This document shows positions 8,253 through 16,700 of a stretch of 64,000 nt of DNA, one piece after another. Location: the NCBI GenBank assembly GCA_017795105.1, contig CP051247.1, forward strand, positions 992,001-1,056,000. Reading direction: 5' to 3'. Position 1 is the stretch's first letter. Every line of letters starts with the position of its first letter. The notes beneath the pieces are model-generated. The model did not search any database. It was not told the origin of the DNA and saw only the letters and a list, made by a program, of their open reading frames with translations. The position numbers and the translations under genes were made by a program. This DNA comes from Planctomycetaceae bacterium. Its GTDB lineage: Bacteria; Planctomycetota; Planctomycetia; Planctomycetales; Planctomycetaceae.

Positions 8253-9455
8253 ATGAGCAAGACGCCATCCCTGTTCCTGCCGAATGGATTCACCACAGCC
8301 GGAATTCCCTGCGGCATCAAGTCCAAAGCGTCTGCCAGAGATCTGGCTCTGTTTCATTCGTCCGCTCCCTGCGTGGCCACCGGGGTCTTCACGACGAATG
8401 CCGTTTGCGGTGCCCCGGTTCAGGTGTCGCGATCGCGGCTGCCGTCGGAACAGGTTCGAGCCGTCATCATCAACGCCGGCAACGCCAATGCCTGCACGGG
8501 CAGCGAAGGCGTTGAGAACGCGAAGACGATGACCGCCGCGCTGGCCGAACAGCTCGGATGTGCGCCCGAAGCCGTGCTGGTCTGCTCCACGGGAGTGATC
8601 GGCGTTCCTCTGCCGGTCGAGAAGATCACAGCGGGCATCCCGCGGCTGGTGAGCGAACAGGGCGACTCCAGCGAGCACGTGCAGCAGACCGGCGAAGCGA
8701 TGATGACGACAGACACGCATCCGAAGATCGTCTGCCGTCGTGTCGATCTGGAAACCGGCAGCGTGACGATCACCGGCATCTGCAAGGGTGCGGCCATGAT
8801 CGCCCCGAACATGGCAACCATGCTGGCGGTCATCATGACCGACGTCGAACTGACTCAGGCGCAGGCGGAAGAACTGCTGCCGACCGCGGTGAACAGTTCC
8901 TTCAACTGCATCAGCGTCGAAGGTCATACGAGTACCAGTGATTCCGTCCTGCTGATGGCCAACGGAAAATCCGATGTGCGTCTGGAAGATCGTGGAGATG
9001 TCGCTCAGTTTCAGGCGGCCCTGTCCGCGGTTTGTGTCGATCTCGCTCAGAAGATCGTTCGCGACGCCGAGGGAGCCGAGCATTTCATTACCGTCGATGT
9101 CGAAGGTGCCCGGAGTTACGAGGATGCCGAAAAGATCGCCCGCACGGTCGCTGATGACGTGCTCGTGAAAACAGCGATCACCGGCAACGATCCCAACTGG
9201 GGCCGCATTGTTTCGGCCTGCGGCCGGACCGGCTGCGTCGACTCGGAGGCCGACGTCTCGCTGGCGATTAACAATCAGGCCGTCTTCAAGCAGGGCAAAC
9301 CGGTCGACTTCAACGAGACCACCGTCTCGAACGCCATGAAAACCGGCGAAGTCGTGATCGACATCACCCTCAAATACGGCGGCGGCCGCTGGCGAATCTG
9401 GACCTGCGACCTGACCACCGAATACGTGCGGCTGAACTCCGAATACACCACGTAG
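8253..9455 (+). CDS. argJ: Bifunctional ornithine acetyltransferase/N-acetylglutamate synthase
   Basis: ArgJ transfers acetyl groups from N-acetylornithine to glutamate, closing the acetyl cycle of arginine synthesis. The 400-residue protein has the autoprocessing site MATMLAVIMTD, where the second Thr becomes the N-terminal nucleophile of the beta chain. It also shows NAGNANACTG and VLVCSTGVIGVPLP in the alpha part and GNDPNWGRI near the C-terminus. The ATG at 8253 gives the family's normal start; the frame is open much further upstream only because it runs antisense to ispA. The usual last residues after YGGG (here RWRIWTCDLTTEYV) are intact. Other arg genes are not in the window. Confidence 0.96.
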   Translation: MSKTPSLFLPNGFTTAGIPCGIKSKASARDLALFHSSAPCVATGVFTTNAVCGAPVQVSRSRLPSEQVRAVIINAGNANACTGSEGVENAKTMTAALAEQLGCAPEAVLVCSTGVIGVPLPVEKITAGIPRLVSEQGDSSEHVQQTGEAMMTTDTHPKIVCRRVDLETGSVTITGICKGAAMIAPNMATMLAVIMTDVELTQAQAEELLPTAVNSSFNCISVEGHTSTSDSVLLMANGKSDVRLEDRGDVAQFQAALSAVCVDLAQKIVRDAEGAEHFITVDVEGARSYEDAEKIARTVADDVLVKTAITGNDPNWGRIVSACGRTGCVDSEADVSLAINNQAVFKQGKPVDFNETTVSNAMKTGEVVIDITLKYGGGRWRIWTCDLTTEYVRLNSEYTT

Positions 9456-9462
9456 ACCGCAG

Positions 9463-9653
9463 GGATGGCACAGAGTTTTAACTCTGTGTTGCGGAGCAAC
9501 AAGCGGCTTGTCTTCGCCCGAGTCTCTGTTCGAGCACGCCATTCTTCAAACCGTGCTCCGCGTCGAACTCGGATACCGCGATCGCTCTTCATCGATCGTC
9601 TTTTCCCAGCCTCCTGTTGCGGGGCAACACAGAGATGAATCTCTGTGCCATCC
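9463..9653. repeat. Hairpin-ended repeat element, variant A (191 bp)
   Basis: The ends are GGATGGC (9463-9469) and GCCATCC (9647-9653). Just inside the left end lies a hairpin ACAGAG-TTTTAA-CTCTGT, then a second small hairpin GTTGC-GGA-GCAAC (9488-9500). The right end mirrors this with GTTGC-GGG-GCAAC (9616-9628) and ACAGAG-ATGAAT-CTCTGT. Length and end plan match the 194-bp elements at 55813, 56583 and 58096, although the hairpin sequences differ. It sits between argJ and the convergent peroxidase gene and contains no credible gene. Confidence 0.8.
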
Positions 9654-9666
9654 TTTGGGACGCATG

Positions 9667-9701
9667 AAAAAAGAGCCGCGATTGCCTCGTGGCTCTTCTT
9701 T
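9667..9701. terminator. Bidirectional terminator between argJ and the peroxidase gene
   Basis: Stem AAGAGCC / GGCTCTT with an inner GCG...CGT, flanked by A-run on the left (9667-9672) and TCTTTGTT on the right, so it can act on both strands. It lies 22 bases after the stop of the leftward peroxidase gene. Confidence 0.7.
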
Positions 9702-9722
9702 GTTCCTCCTTTATGCTGCCGC

Positions 9723-11018
9723 TTACTGAGGCAGGCGGCCGCGTTCGACGATTTGCAGGTCGCCGGTGCAGGCTTCCATGAAGGCGACGAGGTCTTCCTT
9801 TTCCTGCTGGGTCAGGTTGATCTTTTCGATCTTGTCGCTCAGCCAGGGATTGGGAACGCCTCCCTTGGCGTAATGCTCGACGACTTCCATCAGTGTCTTC
9901 TGGCTGCCGTCGTGCATGTAGGGAGCCGTTAGAGCGACGTTGCGGATGGTCGGCGTTTTGAACGCTCCCTTATCCTTCTCATCGCCCGTCACTTCAAAGC
10001 GGCCGAGGTCCGGATTCGGCTGGTCCATGCCGACGCCGATGTTGTGGAACTTCTCGTCGGTCAGGTTGGCTCCCACGTGGCAGGCGGCACAGTTGACCCG
10101 CTCGCTGAAGAACAGATTGCGGCCGCGAATCGCCGATTCCGACATCGGATTGGCTTCAAGTTCAGCCATCACCGCGTCGTATTCTTCCTTCAAATCCGGA
10201 TCGTCTTCAAGATCTTCCGACGTGAAGTTCAGGAATGGCTTGAGGCGTTCGTAATAATCGTAAGGCGACGGACCGGTCACGATGATTCGTTCAAACGAGG
10301 CGATCGCCTGGCCGATAGTCTCGATCGTCACGCCTTCTTTCGGGAAGACTTTTTCGAACTGGACGACATACCCGGGAATCCCGCTTACAGTCTCGACACA
10401 AACTTCGTGCGTGTTACCCATTTCGATCGGATTGGCGATTGGTCCGATGGCCTGCTCTTCCAGCGAAGCGGCTCGTCCATCCCAGAATTGAGCAGTACTC
10501 AGAATGCGGTTGTAGCTGGTCGGTGAGTTTCGGTTGCCGGTCAGTCCCTGAATGCCCACGCCAAACTGAGTCTCACGGGCGTAGCCGACATCGGGATCGT
10601 GACAGCTCGCACAACTGATCGAGTTATCGACCGAGAGTCGGGTATCGAAGTAGAGCTGACGACCGAGCTCAATCTTGGCTCGCGTCAGCGGGTTAGCTTC
10701 AAGGACGCCCTCGGGAATCCGGGCCACGTTGAGACCGAGAGGCAGTTCCACCTTCAGGGGCTTGTGGACATCGTCGCGGCTGATCCAGGCTTTGATCTGC
10801 TCCATGGTCAGCGGACCGGAGCCGGGAATTCCTTTCGTCAATTCCCCATTTCCGAGCTGAACTTCGTCCGACAGTTCTTCTGCGATCTGTTCGGTTTGCT
10901 TCTCCGACAGGTCCTTTGGCGGCTTGACCGGCTCGTTCGCCGTGGCGACCGGAACCAGCGTGGCGGATACCCATAAGAAAGACAGACAGAGCAGGTGCCG
11001 ACGAATCGGACTGACCAT
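9723..11018 (-). CDS. Di-haem cytochrome c peroxidase (MauG/CcpA family)
   Basis: Secreted or periplasmic di-haem enzyme of the bacterial cytochrome c peroxidase/MauG family, which reduces hydrogen peroxide with electrons from cytochrome c or oxidises protein side chains. The 431-residue protein starts with a signal peptide (about residues 1-27) and has two c-type haem sites: CASCHD in the first half and CAACHV in the second, each with Cys-x-x-Cys-His. Other family segments are RQLYFDTRLS, NRNSPTSYNR and FKTPTIRNVALTAPYMHDG. The ATG at 11018 is preceded by AGGAG at an 8-base spacing, which decides it over an upstream in-frame start. It is monocistronic, ending at the bidirectional terminator. 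Confidence 0.92.
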   Translation of the reverse strand: MVSPIRRHLLCLSFLWVSATLVPVATANEPVKPPKDLSEKQTEQIAEELSDEVQLGNGELTKGIPGSGPLTMEQIKAWISRDDVHKPLKVELPLGLNVARIPEGVLEANPLTRAKIELGRQLYFDTRLSVDNSISCASCHDPDVGYARETQFGVGIQGLTGNRNSPTSYNRILSTAQFWDGRAASLEEQAIGPIANPIEMGNTHEVCVETVSGIPGYVVQFEKVFPKEGVTIETIGQAIASFERIIVTGPSPYDYYERLKPFLNFTSEDLEDDPDLKEEYDAVMAELEANPMSESAIRGRNLFFSERVNCAACHVGANLTDEKFHNIGVGMDQPNPDLGRFEVTGDEKDKGAFKTPTIRNVALTAPYMHDGSQKTLMEVVEHYAKGGVPNPWLSDKIEKINLTQQEKEDLVAFMEACTGDLQIVERGRLPQ

Positions 11019-11153
11019 ATTGGAATCTCCTGTAAAGACGATGATCATAAGTTGATGGATCAGAGTTCATCTTAACTGAGACGAAGCTGACCTCAAGGGC
11101 TCGAGCGCCTGCGGAATTGTCGCAGTTCACGGAGTCGCGTCCGGAAAACAAAA

Positions 11154-11184
11154 AAGAGTCACTTCCTGTGGAGAAGTGACTCTT
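11154..11184 (-). terminator. Terminator of the amtB-glnB unit
   Basis: A long perfect stem (AAGAGTCACTTC / GAAGTGACTCTT) followed on the minus strand by TTTTGTTTT. It lies about 65 bases after the glnB stop and 135 bases before the divergent end of the peroxidase start. Confidence 0.85.
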
Positions 11185-11248
11185 CTGCATTCGGCGTCGT
11201 CTTGACGCTTGCCCTGTCGTCCTGACAGTCGTTTGCTGAGATCAGTCC

Positions 11249-11587
11249 TTAGATCGCTTCGTCGCCGGTTTCGCCGGTGCGGATCCGAACGACCTGTTCG
11301 ACATCGGAGACGAAGATCTTTCCGTCGCCAATGTTGCCGGTGCGGGCGGCATCCGAGATGACCTGAATGGCTTTGTCGGCCATGGTATCCGAGATCACGA
11401 TTTCGATTTTCACTTTCGGCATGAAATCGACGACGTATTCGGCTCCGCGGTAAGTTTCCTTATGACCCTTCTGACGTCCGAAGCCGCGAACTTCTGCGAC
11501 GGTCATTCCTTCGATCTGGGCAGCAACAAGAGCAGACTTCACGTCTTCCAGCTTGAAGTGCCTGATAATGGCTTCAATCTTTTTCAT
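11249..11587 (-). CDS. glnB: Nitrogen regulatory protein PII
   Basis: Trimeric cytoplasmic signal protein that senses ATP/ADP and 2-oxoglutarate and controls ammonium uptake and glutamine synthetase. The 112-residue product has the classic features: MKKIEAIIRHFKLEDVKSAL, the T-loop with Tyr51 (KGHKETYRGAEY) that GlnD uridylylates in other bacteria, and the C-terminal TGNIGDGKIFV ATP-binding segment. It lies 166 bases downstream of amtB on the same strand, the standard GlnK-Amt pairing in which PII plugs the transporter, so the name glnK would be equally apt. A hairpin between the two genes may set their ratio. The frame opens further upstream, but the ATG at 11587 gives the exact family start. 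Confidence 0.96.
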   Translation of the reverse strand: MKKIEAIIRHFKLEDVKSALVAAQIEGMTVAEVRGFGRQKGHKETYRGAEYVVDFMPKVKIEIVISDTMADKAIQVISDAARTGNIGDGKIFVSDVEQVVRIRTGETGDEAI

Positions 11588-11695
11588 AATGTGGTTCCGG
11601 TCTGAGAGGCGTATTGTGTTTCCGTAATCAAGTCGCGGAGGACTTGCTGACAATTACAGGCCGCATGCAGATCGCTGCGGATTCTAGTGAAAAGA

Positions 11696-11739
11696 CCGTT
11701 GGGATCAAATCGATCGTGAGAGGGATCTGATCCCAACGG
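11696..11739 (-). terminator. Hairpin between amtB and glnB (partial terminator or attenuator)
   Basis: A perfect 12-base inverted repeat, CCGTTGGGATCA / TGATCCCAACGG, 20 bases apart, followed on the minus strand by TCTTTTCAC. It starts 15 bases after the amtB stop and precedes glnB by about 108 bases, so it could partly end the transcript or protect the 3' end of amtB mRNA. Confidence 0.6.
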
Positions 11740-11753
11740 CACACCAACGAGCA

Positions 11754-13244
<1,491 letters not shown>

Positions 13245-13455
13245 TCGTTCTCTTTCTGATGAAAATACGGAGCCGTCAAGACTACACATAGCGACTATCG
13301 CTATCGTTATTCACTGCAGATCGTTCTCAGGTTGTCAGTCAACAGGGGACATGCCGGCAGGACGACAGGAGCACCCGGAGATCACAAATCCCGGAGTCTG
13401 GAAAGTTCGCCCCGAGACACGAAAACGGTCTTGCCTCCGGGCGATTTGTAAGTAA

Positions 13456-13471
13456 TGCAAGTGGTGCGCCA
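13456..13471 (-). promoter_or_regulatory. sigma54 promoter upstream of amtB
   Basis: On the minus strand this reads TGGCGCACCACTTGCA, with the invariant GG and GC dinucleotides separated by exactly 10 bases, as the sigma54 -24/-12 element requires. It faces amtB, with a leader of about 200 bases. Control of amtB-glnK by sigma54 and NtrC under nitrogen limitation is well known in other bacteria; the sequence match here is mine, and no NtrC site was recognised. Confidence 0.75.
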
Positions 13472-13804
13472 TTTCTTTTCACCACATGCGGACAGGACGC
13501 GCAGACCCCTGTTTTTCAGGCGGATTTTTTTACCCGATTTTCAAAATTTGCCACTTGACCATTCCGTGCCGCTCAAATCAGCAGCACCATGCCACCCTCT
13601 TCAGCAACACCTGCTCATCGACGATGCATACAAAACGGGCATCGCTGCCCAATCGGGTTGGCAAGAGAGAAACAAAGTGGACTAGGCGACTTCTGGAACT
13701 CTCTGTTAGATTCCGGTCGCCCTTCTTTTCTCTTCCATTCCATTCGGAGACGCCGGTGCGCGATTCAGCGCGTCTTTGATCCGTTCACAGGAGCACTCAC
13801 GATC
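13472..13804. other. Intergenic region between amtB and the methyltransferase gene
   Basis: The divergent gap between amtB and the gene at 13805. Beyond the sigma54 site it holds no convincing open frame, repeat or RNA gene. Regulatory sites for the sigma54 activator would be expected here, but no clear dyad was found. Short frames seen in it lack ribosome-binding sites and were left out. Confidence 0.6.
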
Positions 13805-14452
13805 ATGGCTGATCACCAACCCAGGAGCCTCGGCGAGGTGTACGAGACGCACCATAGAACGGGCGACCGTATCGGAAACTCCTTCATGGAAGATGTGCGA
13901 GCCAGTCTGTTTCGCGATTGGATTGGAGAAGGCAAAGTCATCCTGGATCTCGGCGGGCGTGACGGCACGCTGACCCGTCACTTTGCGGACGGCAATCAGG
14001 TGGTGATCGGCGATATCGACACATCGGCGATGGCTTTGGCTGCCCAGACATTGGGCGTCGACACGATCGAAGTGAATCTCAACGAGCCGTTGCCATTTGA
14101 AGATGAATCGTTCGACGTCATCGTTCTGGCCGAAGTTCTTGAGCATCTCCCCTATCCTGCCATCACGTTTACGCAAATCGAACGACTGCTGAAGCCAAAC
14201 GGAATTCTGGTCGGCAGCGTCCCGCTGGCCTATCACCTGAAAGACCGCTGGCAGGTTCTCCGCGGCCGCAAGCTGTGGGTGAACGGCGATCCGACCCATG
14301 TGCAGTTCTTCAAATATGACGAACTGCTCTCGTTCTTCGATCGCTACCTCGATGTCGAGAACGTCGTCTCGATCAAAGGTGGCCGCAAGGCGCATATGTT
14401 CCCGAAGCTGTTCGCTCGCGACGTCGCCTTCTGCTGCCGTAAAGCGGCGTGA
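13805..14452 (+). CDS. SAM-dependent methyltransferase (class I)
   Basis: A 215-residue class I methyltransferase. Motif I is VILDLGGRDGTLTRHFA, followed by the acidic VVIGDID at the end of strand 2, and post-motifs FDVIVLAEVLEHLPYP and IERLLKPNGILVGSVPLA that match the Methyltransf_11 pattern. The C-terminal part (DPTHVQFFKYDELLSFF) is typical of methyltransferases located in cell-envelope or polysaccharide gene sets, but the substrate is unknown. The open frame begins earlier, yet ATG 13805 starts just before the first helix. The gene stands alone, divergent from amtB. Confidence 0.85.
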   Translation: MADHQPRSLGEVYETHHRTGDRIGNSFMEDVRASLFRDWIGEGKVILDLGGRDGTLTRHFADGNQVVIGDIDTSAMALAAQTLGVDTIEVNLNEPLPFEDESFDVIVLAEVLEHLPYPAITFTQIERLLKPNGILVGSVPLAYHLKDRWQVLRGRKLWVNGDPTHVQFFKYDELLSFFDRYLDVENVVSIKGGRKAHMFPKLFARDVAFCCRKAA

Positions 14453-14733
14453 AACTCGTTGAGCCGGTAAGCTCACGCTTCGGATCGAATCGAAAAGCAG
14501 GGTGCGTCTTGACGCCCCCGGTCAACGCCCGCGCACGCTCCTAACGTCGTCGCAACGGCATGAAGCTCCCTTCAATGTCTTCCAGACAAGACCAAATGGG
14601 CCGAGGATCCTCGATTCGGTCTTGGTCTCTGGATCGCTTTTGGAAGCAATGAGACTCCGTTCTGCATGGTCCCCGGTTGCCGCGTCCGCACAGCGGCCCC
14701 TACTTGAGTTGACTGGTGGCCGCCGGAGTTTGC

Positions 14734-15246
14734 CTACGTGTTCTCGGTGACGTGCATGGAGATGGCATCGGCGAGTTTCTGCAGTTCCTGGGGCCACGGA
14801 TCGTCTTCCTCGTAGGCGTCTTTCCAGGAGACGGCGAAGACGCCGATGATGTCCTCTCCAGCCATGACGGGGCACGACAATGAACAGCGGGCCCCAAAGC
14901 GGCCCAGCCAGCCGGCAGATTTCTGGAGATCGCCGGTCAGTTCCTCAGCGCGAGCCAGTGCGGGACGGTTGTGAACCACCGCATTGACGATCCCAAGTTG
15001 TGTCTGTTCGAGCGGCACACGCTGCGTCGCTTCGGTGAACTCGCGGGCGACGGTTTCATCGAACCCGTCTGCTGCCCCGAAGACACAAAGTTGCAGTTCG
15101 GTCGGCTTTTTCTTCCAAAGGCCGACAGCCCAGGCATTGGTTTCGCGGACCAGTCGAGCAGGCAGGTCTTCCGGAACCGACATCGTCGCGGGGTGAACGA
15201 GAAGTTCGCCCAGTTGAGCTGGAAGGGTTTCTTCGGAGTGAGTCAT
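14734..15246 (-). CDS. GAF-domain protein
   Basis: A 170-residue protein made essentially of one GAF domain (about residues 25-165), a small-ligand or redox sensing fold. Visible elements are TNAWAVGLWKKK on strand 1, QLGIVNAVVHNRP, and the closing CSLSCPVMAGEDIIGVFAVS strands. Two cysteines (C-S-L-S-C) in the binding-pocket strand might bind a metal or act in redox sensing. No output domain is attached. The start ATG 15246 has GAGGAG six bases upstream. It lies 30 bases after an ArsM-like methyltransferase gene on the same strand, so the two are probably one operon, hinting at arsenic or metalloid sensing; that link is inference. Confidence 0.82.
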   Translation of the reverse strand: MTHSEETLPAQLGELLVHPATMSVPEDLPARLVRETNAWAVGLWKKKPTELQLCVFGAADGFDETVAREFTEATQRVPLEQTQLGIVNAVVHNRPALARAEELTGDLQKSAGWLGRFGARCSLSCPVMAGEDIIGVFAVSWKDAYEEDDPWPQELQKLADAISMHVTENT

Positions 15247-15276
15247 CAACGTCTCCTCAAACGATGGGTGTTGAAA

Positions 15277-16395
15277 TCAGCAGCAGGAACCGCCCGGGCT
15301 GCAGCAGTCTGAGCTTTGCAGCGGAAATGTCTGCAGTTCCGTCAGCGAAGCCGCGTCGGATGAGACAGGCGTGATCTGCTGCCCGCAGGGAGTCTGCCCG
15401 TACTGCTGCAATGTCGAAGCACTCACGCGGCTGCGTTCGCCTCGACGGAGACGGTTCCCCTGATCGTCGACCACTTCGAGCCAGGGGCCGTTGTAGAAGA
15501 CCACTTCGGTGGAATTCTCATTCGGCTGCGCAATCGGCTTGCTGGCCTGAATCGTCATGCTGCGGAACTCGATGTCCTTCACCGTGGTCCACGGCTGCAC
15601 CTGTCGTTCGAGGATGACGCAGGCCTGGAATCCCACCTGCTCAAACGCATTCATGAATTGATCTTCGCGGAACGCACCGCTGATGCAGCCGCTCCAGAGA
15701 GTCGGGTCGTACTGCAGTTCGAGTGGCACGTCGCGATCGCAGGTGATATCGCTGATGACCGCGCGTCCGCCTGGTTTCAGGACACGGAAGATCTCGGAGA
15801 AGAGCTGGCGGCGGTGTTCATGACTGACAAGATTGAGCACACAGTTCGAAACGACGACATCCACGGAGTTGTCCGGAATGAGCGGATTGGTGCGACGAAG
15901 TTCATCGGCTGCTCCCTGAGCCCGCAGCCAGTCGGCACTGGAGTGGACCGGGTTCTCCTGCAGATATTTCTCGAAGAGATCCAGATCGAGCTGCAGGTCT
16001 TCGATGCGTCCTTTTCGGAACGAGACGACATCGTATCCGAGGCGACTGGCCATTTCCGACTGATACTGTCGGGCCAGTCCGAGCATTTCGACGTTGCAGT
16101 CGACACCGATCACCTGTCCCGCTGCTCCGACGATCTGGGCAGCGATGTAGCAGATCTTCCCGCCTCCGGAACCGAGATCGAGCACGGTTTCGCCCTCGCG
16201 AACGTGCCGGGAAGGATCTCCACAGCCGTAGTCCCGCTCGATGATCTCATTGGGGATGATTTTGAGATACTGAGCATCGTAATCGACCGGACAGCAGAGA
16301 GCGGCTTCCCGTTCCTGGGCGGCTCCGGAATAACGGTCCCGTACGGCGGCCTCCACGTTCAGCGTGCCATGAGCGTCGTTCTGGGGCGAATTCAT
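15277..16395 (-). CDS. ArsM-like SAM-dependent methyltransferase with Cys-rich C-terminus
   Basis: A 372-residue methyltransferase of the arsenite methyltransferase/UbiE-like type. Motif I is VLDLGSGGGKICYIAA, followed by GQVIGVDCN, and VDVVVSNCVLNLV plus VLKPGGRAVISDI later, the order seen in ArsM. Upstream, CCPVDYDAQYLKIIP and DYGCGDP hold conserved cysteines. The protein ends in DCCSPGGSCC, a soft-metal-binding tail. Such a CCPV...YGCGDP arrangement I associate with metalloid methyltransferases of planctomycetes and cyanobacteria, but arsenite as substrate is not proven. ATG 16395 has GGAG seven bases upstream. A GAF protein gene follows 30 bases downstream. The region after residue 290 is an added domain beyond the catalytic core. 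Confidence 0.8.
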   Translation of the reverse strand: MNSPQNDAHGTLNVEAAVRDRYSGAAQEREAALCCPVDYDAQYLKIIPNEIIERDYGCGDPSRHVREGETVLDLGSGGGKICYIAAQIVGAAGQVIGVDCNVEMLGLARQYQSEMASRLGYDVVSFRKGRIEDLQLDLDLFEKYLQENPVHSSADWLRAQGAADELRRTNPLIPDNSVDVVVSNCVLNLVSHEHRRQLFSEIFRVLKPGGRAVISDITCDRDVPLELQYDPTLWSGCISGAFREDQFMNAFEQVGFQACVILERQVQPWTTVKDIEFRSMTIQASKPIAQPNENSTEVVFYNGPWLEVVDDQGNRLRRGERSRVSASTLQQYGQTPCGQQITPVSSDAASLTELQTFPLQSSDCCSPGGSCC

Positions 16396-16700
16396 CGTCA
16401 ATCTCCGTCTCGGTTCGTTCGTTCCATGTTCGGTCGGCTGTACATCTCCGGTTCCATGCCGAATAATAACGTAACGACCCATTCGGGTCGAAGCGTGTTC
16501 TCACGCTCTGATTCTTCAAATCACTTTCACATCTGTTATTCTGCCGATCCGGATCTGGCACAGATCAGGCGGAAGCGGGGCACAACAAGTCGCCTGCTTT
16601 CGGGAACACCTTCTGTGCCTCCATTGTGAAGCGGTCCATTGATCAGACAACCGTGATTCGCAGGACTGGATCGAGTCTCGATATATTGAAGGATACACCT

